DNA of 44,537 nt from SHLQ01 sp964441145. Lineage in GTDB: Bacteria; Actinomycetota; Acidimicrobiia; Acidimicrobiales; SHLQ01. Below are positions 38,592 to 44,537 of the stretch, one piece after another (within the stretch, counting starts at the first letter, position 1; each line of letters starts with the position of its first letter). The DNA lies in NCBI GenBank assembly GCA_964441145.1, contig CAYTUB010000015.1:1-44537 (forward strand), given 5' to 3'. The position numbers and the translations under genes are program-made. Below the pieces are notes generated by a model. That model was not told the origin of the DNA. It worked only from the letters and a program-made list of their open reading frames with translations, and made no database searches.

Positions 38592-39512
38592 TTGGCTCGC
38601 AAATCCGAGGTGGTCGATCCGGAGATTGGATTGGTCACCGAACTTCGAGAGCGGATCAAAGAGCATCGCTTGCCGATCTTTGCCGCTGCGGTCGCGTTCT
38701 TTGGCTTCATTGCACTGATCCCGGCGCTTGGTGCTGCGGTATCGATTACGGCATTGGTGGCCGACCCTGATGTGTTGGTCTCAGAGGTCGAGTCGGCGTT
38801 GGAAGCCTCGCCACAGGAGACACAGGACTTTCTCAGCGCGCAGATCACTTCGATCGCAGAGGGCGGTGACTCAAGCGCTGGAATCGCTGCGGCTGTCGGT
38901 ATTGCGCTTTCGGTGTTCAGCGCGTCGGGGGCCGTTGGTCAGCTCATGGAAGCGTTGAACGTTGTCTTTGATCGTCGCGAGTCCCGAAACTTTGTCATCA
39001 AACGGCTGACGGCGATTGCGTTACTGCTCGGCACGATCGTGACCTTGGCTGCGATGGTCTTCGCGATGACCGTGGTTCCGGCTTTGATCGACTCGTTTAT
39101 CGATTCCTCAGGAGTCAGTCTTCTGGTCAACATCGGCCGGTTCGTCGGCCTCGGTGTCTTTATGGTCATCGCGCTGACGGTGCTGTATCGAGTTGGACCG
39201 TCCGCTGATCCGGAACGGCAACGCGAACTGGTGCCCGGCGGTGTTGGTGGCCTGTTGAGCAAGGGCGCGATGGTTGGAACGATCCTTGTTGTGGTCGTGT
39301 CATGGGGGTTTGGATTCTTCGCCAACAACTTCGGCAGCTACAACGAGACCTACGGCACTCTTGCCGCGATTGTTGTTCTCCTGCTGTGGTTGCAGCTACT
39401 GGCCCTTGCGGTTCTGGTGGGCGCAGAGGTGCACGCAGTTCTGGAACAACGCCGGGTGCGAGAGGCGCGAAGCAACGCCGGCTTGTCCCGCCAGGTACCT
39501 GAGCTGTCGTAA
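38592..39512 (+). CDS. YihY/virulence factor BrkB family membrane protein
   Basis: 306 residues with about six membrane helices and the family pattern: AAAVAFFGFIALIPALGAAV, FSASGAVGQLMEALNVVFD, LVPGGVGGLLSKGAMVGT and the final GTLAAIVVLLLWLQLLALAVLVGAEVHAVLE. Function is unknown; once misnamed RNase BN. The start is probably TTG 38592 with AAAGGG about 8 nt upstream; other starts (GTG 38610) are possible. It is divergent from the NT5C-type gene. Confidence 0.9.
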   Translation: MARKSEVVDPEIGLVTELRERIKEHRLPIFAAAVAFFGFIALIPALGAAVSITALVADPDVLVSEVESALEASPQETQDFLSAQITSIAEGGDSSAGIAAAVGIALSVFSASGAVGQLMEALNVVFDRRESRNFVIKRLTAIALLLGTIVTLAAMVFAMTVVPALIDSFIDSSGVSLLVNIGRFVGLGVFMVIALTVLYRVGPSADPERQRELVPGGVGGLLSKGAMVGTILVVVVSWGFGFFANNFGSYNETYGTLAAIVVLLLWLQLLALAVLVGAEVHAVLEQRRVREARSNAGLSRQVPELS

Positions 39513-39523
39513 TCCGATGAACG

Positions 39524-40753
39524 TTATTCGACGACGCTGAAGTCAAGTCCTGCGTGGGCTTGTAGCGGCGTGACGAAGGCTGTTCCTCCAAAGGCGGTTG
39601 CCGCAGTCCAAAACCCACCGGGTACGTCCGCGGGGTCAGCGCTGGACAACGCAATCGCGGCCTCGCCGAGCATCTTGGCGGTTGAGCCGTAACCGGGATC
39701 TCGGTCGCCGGTAACCTTGGTTGTGATCGTGTCGCCATCTGCTGTGGTGCCGAAGAACCGCAAGTCATAGAAGCCATCACGTTGGGCTTGAGGACTGGGT
39801 CCCTCTCCTGGCTGGGGCAGAACCCGTGAGCCAAGTGCTCGCCGGAGCGGCGTGACGGAGGATGCGGCGGCAAGTCCACCGACTCCGGCGGCCACTGCTG
39901 CTGCCCGCGCCAACCCAGGTGCGCCAGTGCCGGTCATGGTTGCCTCATCGTAGGAGAAGTCGTTACCCCACGGGCGTCCGAGCAGGGCATGGCTTCGGTG
40001 CACAACACGGGTGTTTACCGCCGCCATCACGAATGGCGCTATCCAGCTTCCAGAGACGTCGTCGGAGCGGGGCGCAAGGACGTTTGGTTGGGCAATGCCC
40101 TCGCGCATCCCATCGGGAGCGAGTGCGTAGGGGTTTGCGAGGATACGCCGGGCCTGAGGGTCATTTTGGGCCTCCTCGGCGAGTTGCAACATCGAGGCCG
40201 CGGTACCACCGCTGATGCCGCCGTTCATGGCCTTGACCCGCATGGAGATCTGAGAACATGGCTTTCCGAAGCGTTCGATCGCTGACTCCTGGGTGTAGGC
40301 GACTCCTAGGTCGGAGGGAATGGAGTCAAATCCACACGCATGGACGAGGCGTGCACCGCTGCCGGTCGCAGCTTCACTATGGGCGTCGATCATGCGCTGC
40401 ATCCATTGCGGCTCACCTGTGAGATCGCAGTAATCGGTGCCGGCAGCTGCCGCAGCTTCGACGAGCATGGAGCCGTGCAGCGCATAAGGGCCAACGGTCG
40501 AGATCACTACCGTGGCGTGTCCGACGAGCTCATCGAGGGAGCTTCTGTCGTGGGCGTCGGCGATGATCGTATCGACCGGCGTTGTGAGCGTTGCCTTGAC
40601 CGCGTCGAGCTTGGCCTGGTCCCGACCAGCAATCGCCCAGGTCTGATCGGTGTTGGCCAGCCGCGTGTCGAGATAGCTACACAGGATCTTGCCGACGAAG
40701 CTCGTTGCTCCGAACACGACAAAGTCGCAGCTGCGTGGGTCTGGTTGGTTCAT
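39524..40753 (-). CDS. Saccharopine dehydrogenase-like NAD(P)-binding oxidoreductase (trans-acting enoyl reductase type)
   Basis: 409 residues. Rossmann start DFVVFGATSFVGKILCSYL, then IAGRDQAKLDAV, the long segment VISTVGPYALHGSMLVEAAAAAGTDYCDLTGE and ACGFDSIPSDLGV. These match the actinobacterial enoyl-reductase group (mycobacterial Rv2953, which acts with polyketide synthases) and its many paralogues. No polyketide synthase is near, so the substrate is unknown. ATG 40753, 8 nt after TAGACT. Divergent from the oxygenase gene by 57 bp. Confidence 0.88.
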   Translation of the reverse strand: MNQPDPRSCDFVVFGATSFVGKILCSYLDTRLANTDQTWAIAGRDQAKLDAVKATLTTPVDTIIADAHDRSSLDELVGHATVVISTVGPYALHGSMLVEAAAAAGTDYCDLTGEPQWMQRMIDAHSEAATGSGARLVHACGFDSIPSDLGVAYTQESAIERFGKPCSQISMRVKAMNGGISGGTAASMLQLAEEAQNDPQARRILANPYALAPDGMREGIAQPNVLAPRSDDVSGSWIAPFVMAAVNTRVVHRSHALLGRPWGNDFSYDEATMTGTGAPGLARAAAVAAGVGGLAAASSVTPLRRALGSRVLPQPGEGPSPQAQRDGFYDLRFFGTTADGDTITTKVTGDRDPGYGSTAKMLGEAAIALSSADPADVPGGFWTAATAFGGTAFVTPLQAHAGLDFSVVE

Positions 40754-40761
40754 CGAAACGG

Positions 40762-40767
40762 AGTCTA
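40762..40767 (-). promoter_or_regulatory. -10-like TAGACT for the reductase
   Basis: TAGACT on the minus strand, 8 nt before ATG 40753. Confidence 0.5.
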
Positions 40768-40797
40768 TGGGACATCACCGCGTCGGCGACCTGCGGC

Positions 40798-40803
40798 TAC
40801 TCT
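40798..40803 (+). promoter_or_regulatory. -10-like TACTCT for the oxygenase
   Basis: TACTCT, 7 nt before ATG 40811; it fixes the start, since the frame is open 470 bp upstream over the opposite gene. Confidence 0.55.
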
Positions 40804-40810
40804 CGTGCCC

Positions 40811-41764
40811 ATGAACGTCGAGATCCTAGATGTCGATCTGCTGGCCTTTGAGACCGGAGACCAAGCGGCGAAGGCCGCCGTTGTCGATGGTGTCCGTCGA
40901 TCCTTGGGCAATGGCTTCGTCTACACCGCTCACGACCTCTCCGAAGAGGTCCTCGATGAGTCCTACGAGATGTTGGCCACCTTCTTCTCGAGCCCACCCG
41001 AGGAGAAGCAGCGCTGCACCGCGGAGGGGTCCCATGGTCAAACCGGATACACCGGGCTCCTGATCGAAACAGCAGCCGACGCCGAACACGCGGACTGGAA
41101 AGAGATGCTCAATTGGGGAGCGCCCTTGGCGGAGGCGCATCCCTTGCGGGCGCGCTACCCCCGGAGCTATCCATCTCCAGTGCTGCCCGAGGAAACAGTT
41201 CCAGGTATCACCGAAACACTGTTGGCGTTTCATCACCAGATCGCGGCGATCCAGCGACGGTTCCTGAGAATCGTCGCCACAGCTATGGGTTGTGCCGAGG
41301 GCTTCTTCGACGAGATGGTCACCGACGGCCCCACGTTGACCCGGGCAATTCGCTATCCACCGATGGACCAAGCTCCAGGAAACGAACACGTGTGGGCGGG
41401 CGCTCACGACGACATCAACCTGATCACCGCTCTCCCGAGAGCGACCGCCAAGGGGCTGCAAGTCCTCGTCAACGACTCATGGGTCGACGTTGCGCCCCCG
41501 GATGGTCACATGATCATCAACACCGGAATGATGCTCGAACGATTGTCAAACGGATCGATCGCCGCTGGCACGCATCGAGTCGTTGGAGATCCCGATGATC
41601 CCGGCGAACGGCTCAGCGTGGTGCAGTTCTGTCACCCAACCCCGTCGACAATCCTGGCGCCAGTGCCGAGTTGTGTCACCGAGGAACGTCCGTTGGCGTA
41701 CTCATCGATCTCGGCGAATGATGCGCTGGAGAAAGTGCTCTGGGACATCAACCTAATCGGCTGA
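40811..41764 (+). CDS. Isopenicillin N synthase-like 2-oxoglutarate/Fe(II) oxygenase
   Basis: 317 residues of the 2OG-Fe(II) dioxygenase (IPNS/DIOX) superfamily. Iron ligands are visible as GAHDDINLITAL (His-x-Asp) and GTHRVV (distal His); RLSVVQF (Arg-x-Ser) binds the co-substrate carboxylate. The N-terminal DIOX domain has FFSSPPEEKQRC. Members act on plant-hormone-like, antibiotic or general metabolites; no target can be named. The frame extends upstream to 40340 as a shadow of the opposite gene, and the ATG at 40811 is correct by the start signal and the family N-terminus. Confidence 0.9.
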   Translation: MNVEILDVDLLAFETGDQAAKAAVVDGVRRSLGNGFVYTAHDLSEEVLDESYEMLATFFSSPPEEKQRCTAEGSHGQTGYTGLLIETAADAEHADWKEMLNWGAPLAEAHPLRARYPRSYPSPVLPEETVPGITETLLAFHHQIAAIQRRFLRIVATAMGCAEGFFDEMVTDGPTLTRAIRYPPMDQAPGNEHVWAGAHDDINLITALPRATAKGLQVLVNDSWVDVAPPDGHMIINTGMMLERLSNGSIAAGTHRVVGDPDDPGERLSVVQFCHPTPSTILAPVPSCVTEERPLAYSSISANDALEKVLWDINLIG

Positions 41765-41782
41765 CAACTAGCTCAGGGCTGC

Positions 41783-42322
41783 TTAGTTCAGCCAAGGCTG
41801 TCCGGGATAGGTCCGTAGGAACTCATTCATCGAACCTTGACGAGCAAGAACCTGACCCCACAGGCGTGAATGGTCGGTTGCCCAAAGATCGTCGTCGTGG
41901 CAGTTGCCGATGATCCATGCACCAGTTCGAAGTTCACCTTCGAGTTGGCGGGGACCCCAACCGGCGTACCCGCTAAAGACGCGGGCGCGTTGCAGGTGGA
42001 AGGACGGGTCCCGCTCGGTCGCCAGATCGAGAAGCCCAATTCCGTTGTGCATGAAATGCATGTCGGGTGCTGCGGGATCGACGGGCTCTGCGAGCACCAA
42101 AGCGGTCCCTTCCTCGACAGGGCCACCAAGGTAAAGGCGGTCGGGATTAGCTAAGCGTCCAAAGTCGGGGAGCGCATCGCTGACCAACATGTCGCTCGGA
42201 CGGTTGAGAACCAAGCCCATCGAACCGCTCTCATCGTGCTCGAGGAGGAAGATCACCGTACGGTCAAACGTCGTCTCGTGCATTCCCGGTGAGGCCAGGA
42301 GCAGGGCGCCGCTCGTCAACAT
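41783..42322 (-). CDS. yqgE: YqgE/AlgH family protein
   Basis: 179 residues. Starts with GALLLASPGM...FDRTVIFLLEHDESGSMGLVLNRP, then LYLGGPV, ARVFSGYAGWGPRQLEGEL and GAWII, which define the family. Function is not settled. ATG 42322 has no clear ribosome binding site or TANNNT signal. It follows the small membrane protein gene by 46 bp on the same strand. Confidence 0.93.
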   Translation of the reverse strand: MLTSGALLLASPGMHETTFDRTVIFLLEHDESGSMGLVLNRPSDMLVSDALPDFGRLANPDRLYLGGPVEEGTALVLAEPVDPAAPDMHFMHNGIGLLDLATERDPSFHLQRARVFSGYAGWGPRQLEGELRTGAWIIGNCHDDDLWATDHSRLWGQVLARQGSMNEFLRTYPGQPWLN

Positions 42323-42368
42323 GAGTCCAGTCTTTACTCATGGAAGCGCACAACGCGTCATTGGGCGC

Positions 42369-42593
42369 TCAGTTTGCGTCTCGGTTCGCCTTTCCGCGGC
42401 GGACTAACCAGATGCCGTAACCGATTGCGATCATGACCAATCCAATCAGGATAAAGACTTGGGTGATCTCCGTTGCCCTCTCGAGTTCTTCCTCTGTTGC
42501 CCCGACGCCGCGGTCGCTAGCACTAGCAGTTGACGCGAACACAGCAACGCTCAGCACCGTTGTCGAGAGAACGAGGAAGAGCTTTTTGATCAT
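42369..42593 (-). CDS. Small exported/membrane protein
   Basis: 74 residues. A signal peptide (MIKKLFLVLSTTVLSVAVFASTASA) is followed by a short acidic helix (ATEEELERATEIT) and a membrane helix (VFILIGLVMIAIGYGIWLV) with a basic Arg/Lys end. No family recognised. ATG 42593 lies 6 nt after TATTGT on the minus strand, which is itself one base after the stop of the next gene upstream. Confidence 0.72.
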   Translation of the reverse strand: MIKKLFLVLSTTVLSVAVFASTASASDRGVGATEEELERATEITQVFILIGLVMIAIGYGIWLVRRGKANRDAN

Positions 42594-42599
42594 GACTGC

Positions 42600-42605
42600 A
42601 CAATA
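42600..42605 (-). promoter_or_regulatory. -10-like TATTGT for the small membrane protein
   Basis: TATTGT on the minus strand, 6 nt before ATG 42593. Confidence 0.45.
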
Positions 42606-42606
42606 G

Positions 42607-42798
42607 CTAGCTGGCGAGGCGGACAGTGACGATGTCTGCGGTGCGAAACGACGCCACGCGTGTGGACCACGAATCGATAACCAGGCGGTCGGCGCCGACG
42701 GTAAAGAATGTGGTGAGGGGACCCTCTTGTTGATAGGCGTCGACCCGCTGGACGTGCTCGATTCGATCGTTGGTCAGCTCGATAGTGAATGCAGCCAT
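42607..42798 (-). CDS. Small soluble protein of unknown function
   Basis: 63 residues, mixed alpha/beta: MAAFTIELTNDRIEHVQRVDA, then TTFFTVGADRLVIDSWSTRVASFRTADIVTVRL. I do not recognise it, but the composition is that of a real folded protein. ATG 42798 has GAGAGGA about 6 nt upstream; the frame is open to 42870. It could be an Hfq-like or Sm-like small barrel, but there is no clear motif. Confidence 0.7.
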   Translation of the reverse strand: MAAFTIELTNDRIEHVQRVDAYQQEGPLTTFFTVGADRLVIDSWSTRVASFRTADIVTVRLAS

Positions 42799-42919
42799 GG
42801 GAAGTCCTCTCGGTTCGGCGCGGGAAGCGGGTGTGTTGTCAGTGTGTCCAATGTTGGCTGTGAGGTACAAGTGGATGAGGTTGGGGAAGTTGGTGGATGA
42901 GCTGTGGAAATTTCACGGC

Positions 42920-42925
42920 TAGCGT
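42920..42925 (+). promoter_or_regulatory. -10-like TAGCGT for the patatin-like gene
   Basis: TAGCGT, 8 nt before ATG 42934. Confidence 0.45.
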
Positions 42926-42933
42926 GAAGACCA

Positions 42934-43725
42934 ATGGCACAGATCCACGTAGTCCTCGGTGCTGGCGGACCAACCGGTGGCCCCTATATGTGGGCCATCC
43001 TTGATGTGATCCAGGCGCACACTGGCTGGCGGCATGAAGACGCAGCAACGATCATCGGCACATCGGCTGGTGCATTCCTCGCCGCTCACGCCGAGCCGCG
43101 GGCGGTGCCCAACGAGTCGGGACACATGGGCGCGCTCGAGCTGTTCCGATCGGCAGAGAACGGTGCCCGCTGGACCGCCCGTCGCCGCGATCATGTGGTG
43201 AGTGCGATTCGTCGGATGATCGGTCGTGGTATTGCGGCGGTTTCACCCTTGGGACGCGAACAGGCCGAATACGGCGTGCCGGAAGCTCCGTATCACCCGG
43301 GTGCTCGTGTTGTCGCTGTGCGCAGACGGGGGAGCCGTATTGCGCCCCAACTCGTCGACGAGGCCGACGTAGTGGCCCTCGTGCGGGCATCGGCGGCAAT
43401 CCCCTTTGTGAATGGCCCCATCGAGATCGCCGGAGCTTGGCATGTAGACGGCGCAGTGTTTTCTCCGACCAACGCAGACCTCATCACGGTCGAACGGGGT
43501 GATGTCGTCCTCGTCCTCGCTCCAATGGTGCCCCAATCCGGCGGCTCGATATCGTCACGGGCTCACCGCGCCATGCTCCGAGCGGAGCTTGCACCAGCGA
43601 TTCGCAATGGCGCGAGCGTGTTGGTCGTGGCGCCGACAGATGCAGCGCACAAGCGGCGCAGGGATCGTGACTTCTTTGCCGAATATGGCACCAAACAAAT
43701 ACTTGACTTAGTCCAGAGTTGCTGA
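42934..43725 (+). CDS. Patatin-like phospholipase family protein
   Basis: 263 residues. The serine hydrolase elbow GTSAG is at about residue 42-46 and the catalytic Asp is in HVDGAV (DGA motif) near residue 170, so both dyad residues are present. The oxyanion region is GAGGPTGGPY, a variant of GGxRG. These enzymes are lipid acyl hydrolases; the substrate is unknown. The furA promoter lies inside its 3' end. Confidence 0.85.
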   Translation: MAQIHVVLGAGGPTGGPYMWAILDVIQAHTGWRHEDAATIIGTSAGAFLAAHAEPRAVPNESGHMGALELFRSAENGARWTARRRDHVVSAIRRMIGRGIAAVSPLGREQAEYGVPEAPYHPGARVVAVRRRGSRIAPQLVDEADVVALVRASAAIPFVNGPIEIAGAWHVDGAVFSPTNADLITVERGDVVLVLAPMVPQSGGSISSRAHRAMLRAELAPAIRNGASVLVVAPTDAAHKRRRDRDFFAEYGTKQILDLVQSC

Positions 43726-43731
43726 TTGGAT
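43703..43731 (+). promoter_or_regulatory. furA promoter (TTGACT-17-TTGGAT), leaderless
   Basis: TTGACT (43703-43708), a 17-bp spacer, TTGGAT (43726-43731), then 8 nt to ATG 43740. The -35 lies inside the end of the patatin-like gene, within an A/T-rich stretch (ACCAAACAAATAC) that could hold a Fur-type operator. furA is leaderless in mycobacteria, consistent with this. Confidence 0.6.
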
Positions 43732-43739
43732 GTTCGCCG

Positions 43740-44171
43740 ATGACCCCCGGAGAACAGCTTCGATCGAGTGGACTGCAGGTCACTGCGCAACGCTTGGCGA
43801 TTCTGCGCGCGGTCGGCGGTCATCCTCACGCAACAGCAGACGACATATTGGAAATGGTGAAGACCGAGATCGGTTCGATCTCGAAACAAGCGGTGTATGA
43901 CGGCCTTACAGCCATGGTCGACAAGGGCATCCTCCGGCGAATTCAGCCCGCAGGATCCTCCGCACGTTTCGAGGACCGAGCCGGCGACAACCATCACCAT
44001 CTGATCTGTCGAAGCTGCACGTTGATGTTTGACGTCGATTGCGCAGTGGGCGACACGCCCTGTCTTGTCGCAGATGACGACCACGGCTTTGTCATAGACG
44101 AAGCAGAGGTCGTGTACTGGGGCTACTGTGCGACCTGCGTTGCAGCAAACAAAGTCGCTTCGGCGACGTAA
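43740..44171 (+). CDS. furA: Fur-family transcriptional repressor (FurA-like)
   Basis: 143 residues. Winged helix with QVTAQRLAILRAVGGHPHATADD and the recognition helix region SKQAVYDGLTAMVDKGILR; a metal-sensing HHHLICRSC segment (CxxC), and a second CxxC in WGYCATC for structural zinc. As in mycobacteria and Streptomyces it directly precedes katG and is expected to repress it, being inactivated by peroxide or metal loss. ATG 43740 is chosen over TTG 43719 from the promoter position. Confidence 0.93.
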   Translation: MTPGEQLRSSGLQVTAQRLAILRAVGGHPHATADDILEMVKTEIGSISKQAVYDGLTAMVDKGILRRIQPAGSSARFEDRAGDNHHHLICRSCTLMFDVDCAVGDTPCLVADDDHGFVIDEAEVVYWGYCATCVAANKVASAT

Positions 44172-44176
44172 CCGCC

Positions 44177-44190
44177 CTCGCTTCGGCGAG
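44177..44190 (+). repeat. UUCG-tetraloop hairpin between furA and katG
   Basis: CTCGC-TTCG-GCGAG starts 6 bp after the furA stop. The cUUCGg loop is very stable. It is followed by A-rich sequence, not a T-run, so it is more likely an RNA processing or stability element than a terminator. Confidence 0.5.
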
Positions 44191-44202
44191 AGCACACCGA
44201 AA

Positions 44203-44208
44203 TACGAT
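44203..44208 (+). promoter_or_regulatory. Possible separate katG -10 (TACGAT)
   Basis: TACGAT, about 46 nt before the katG ATG, with no good -35. A start near 44215 would leave a leader containing the katG ribosome binding site. Confidence 0.3.
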
Positions 44209-44254
44209 CATCTAACTACGACTACCTAGTCACGACAGAAATGTAAGGAACGTT

Positions 44255-44537
44255 ATGTCCGAGGAAAAGTGCCCGGTCTTCCATCAGAACGAAGTCGGTT
44301 CGTCTGCCAATCAGAAGTGGTGGCCAAACCAGCTCAACTTGAACATCCTCGATCAAGGGTCGGCGCAGTCGAACCCGATGGACGACGACTTTAACTACGC
44401 CGATGAGTTCGCGAAGCTCGACCTGGCTGCGGTCAAGGCCGACTTGACCGCGCTCATGACCGACTCGAAGTCATGGTGGCCGGCCGACTACGGGCACTAC
44501 GGCCCGTTCTTCATCCGCATGGCATGGCACTCCGCCG
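44255..44537 (+). CDS. katG: Catalase-peroxidase KatG, 3' truncated by window edge
   Basis: 94 codons are visible of about 730. MSEEKCPVFHQN, then WWPNQLNLNILDQ and FFIRMAWHSA, with the distal-site Arg88, Trp91 and His92 of the haem pocket at the right edge. It is a bifunctional catalase/peroxidase that removes hydrogen peroxide. ATG 44255 has AAGGA 5 nt upstream, one of the few clear Shine-Dalgarno starts here. It is 83 bp downstream of furA and probably partly co-transcribed. Confidence 0.95.
   Translation, partial: MSEEKCPVFHQNEVGSSANQKWWPNQLNLNILDQGSAQSNPMDDDFNYADEFAKLDLAAVKADLTALMTDSKSWWPADYGHYGPFFIRMAWHSA

Noticed and set aside
40340..40810. Upstream extension of the oxygenase frame
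   Set aside because: It overlaps the reductase on the other strand; the IPNS-like N-terminus begins at 40811.
1..44537. CRISPR array, insertion sequence or prophage
   Set aside because: No regularly spaced repeats, transposase, integrase or phage structural genes are visible in any frame.

Overview
The window is a 44.5-kb piece of a high-GC actinobacterial chromosome, most likely from the Acidimicrobiia. The evidence for Actinobacteria is a mycothione reductase gene (mycothiol metabolism), a conservon-type signalling operon (sensor kinase, roadblock protein, DUF742 protein, GTPase), a gcvH-garA-bfn-merR block matching the mycobacterial Rv1826-Rv1830 neighbourhood, a furA-katG pair and a LigD-type polymerase. 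The Acidimicrobiia placement is inference from the gene set (for example the fused aroA-cmk gene and the domain style of the sigma-factor modules). A 16S or marker-gene search was not possible.

Layout. 1-1140: the end of a DUF222/HNH nuclease gene, cut by the window edge, and a small broken gene. 1151-8596: photolyase (minus strand), then a plus-strand housekeeping run of scpA-scpB-rluB followed by tyrA, an aroA-cmk fusion and plsC, mostly joined by ATGA overlaps. 8593-12876: two sigma-factor modules facing away from each other, each a small ECF-like sigma factor overlapping a single-pass membrane protein. 12886-18034: ispH (minus) facing a radical SAM/DUF512 gene, then der, a membrane PP2C/SpoIIE phosphatase and a small zinc-ribbon membrane protein. 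18061-18135: tRNA-Pro(GGG). 18229-23934: LigD-like primase-polymerase, an exported amidase (minus), an unknown membrane protein, SRAP/HMCES DNA-protein crosslink protein and a DUF2079 membrane protein. 23964-27968: HIT protein, a CDP-alcohol phosphatidyltransferase, gcvH, garA-like FHA gene, bifunctional nuclease, MerR regulator and an M15-type lipoprotein. 27983-33702: aroC and the conservon, all minus strand. 33838-36938: mtr, a 3-hydroxyisobutyrate dehydrogenase-like gene and a Cof-type HAD hydrolase, all minus. 37046-42798: nucleotidyltransferase, NT5C-type HAD, YihY, saccharopine-dehydrogenase-like reductase, 2OG-Fe(II) oxygenase, YqgE and two small proteins. 42934-44537: patatin-like hydrolase, furA and the start of katG.

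Genes that may work together: shikimate/aromatic enzymes (tyrA, aroA, aroC); chromosome segregation (scpAB); oxidative and DNA-damage defence (phr, LigD-like polymerase, SRAP, mtr, furA-katG); and membrane signalling (two sigma modules, PP2C phosphatase, conservon).

The strongest window-wide signal is transcriptional. More than twenty genes on both strands have a TANNNT hexamer ending 6-8 nt before the start codon, as expected for leaderless mRNAs. This pattern settles several ambiguous starts, and in three places the TAG stop codon of one gene forms the first three bases of the next gene's -10 element. I see no insertion sequence, CRISPR array, prophage or obvious island, and no stretch over 300 bp lacks a gene.
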